A stretch of 64,000 bases of DNA. It comes from Shewanella sp. c952 (lineage in GTDB: Bacteria > Pseudomonadota > Gammaproteobacteria > Enterobacterales > Shewanellaceae). The notes under the pieces are model-generated. The model did not search any database, had not been told where the DNA came from, and saw only the letters and a list, made by a program, of their open reading frames with translations. The DNA lies in assembly GCF_019654975.1 (NCBI RefSeq), contig NZ_BPEW01000016.1:36776-100775 (forward strand). Reading direction: 5' to 3'. Below, in pieces: positions 63,975 through 64,000 of the stretch. A program made the position numbers and the translations under genes. Position 1 is the stretch's first letter; each line of letters starts with the position of its first letter.

Positions 63975-64000
63975 ATTTTTTATCAACGTTTAATAAATAA

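Noticed and set aside
1..64000. CRISPR arrays, prophage, toxin-antitoxin or defence islands
   Set aside because: No regularly spaced repeats, phage structural genes, integrase or recognised defence genes were seen; tandem repeats found are tRNA clusters.

Overview
The window looks like chromosomal DNA of a marine gammaproteobacterium, most probably Shewanella. This is inferred from gene content: an octaheme cytochrome c, the psrA-fadE pair, hexR beside zwf-pgl-edd-eda and pykA, an anaerobic sulfatase maturase, rhombosortase, a VC2046/SO_2500-type protein, and about 42% GC by eye. No rRNA, CRISPR array, prophage, transposase or integron is visible. Most of the window is ordinary core genome, dense with operons.

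Layout. 1-9.1 kb: the cut-off end of one RND adaptor gene, the lipid kinase yegS, then a complete RND pump operon (adaptor, permease, outer-membrane channel) with a LysR regulator. 9.3-20.4 kb: the most accessory-looking part, with a FadL-type porin, an FGE-fold lipoprotein, an exported Cys-type sulfatase, a NarX/NarL-like two-component pair, an octaheme cytochrome with TPR repeats, a small beta-barrel-like protein and a radical-SAM sulfatase maturase. 20.5-22.1 kb: a long RecX-like protein and a RibD/DHFR-like reductase. 22.2-29.1 kb: a six-gene MoxR/DUF58/VWA (Bat, 'aerotolerance') operon. 29.4-37.9 kb: protein acetyltransferase PatZ, a diguanylate cyclase, EptA, a MarR-CDF metal-efflux operon and ecotin. 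38.0-45.5 kb: the Entner-Doudoroff operon zwf-pgl-edd-eda, hexR and pykA, with matching HexR-like palindromes. 45.9-48.9 kb: psrA-fadE with a PsrA-like operator. 49-56.1 kb: an M2 peptidase, SmrA, an NTF2-like protein, a YchJ-family protein, a GGDEF-EAL protein, a YfcZ/DUF406 protein and a VC2046-family protein. 56.2-56.6 kb: three tRNA-Tyr genes. 56.8-62.8 kb: a PLP enzyme, queE/queC, rhombosortase and uvrB. 63.66-63.97 kb: three tRNA-Asn genes.

How the genes work together. The sulfatase has a Cys-type active site, and the only plausible formylglycine-forming enzyme here is the radical-SAM maturase 6 kb away. The neighbouring FGE-fold lipoprotein lacks the catalytic cysteines. Between them lie a sensor/regulator pair and a multiheme cytochrome, which suggests a periplasmic sulfatase plus electron-transfer module. 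The octaheme gene has no usable ATG, GTG or TTG start that keeps its export signal. An ATT codon behind a good Shine-Dalgarno fits. Three intergenic regions carry repeat sequence: a ~280-bp inverted-repeat element near 18.7 kb, a related segment near 58.2 kb, and a ~294-bp MITE-like element whose left terminal repeat supplies the last three codons and stop of the rhombosortase gene. No wholly new system is demonstrated. The strongest leads are the sulfatase/octaheme module, the ATT start, the hairpin over the RND adaptor ribosome-binding site, and the element-supplied stop codon.
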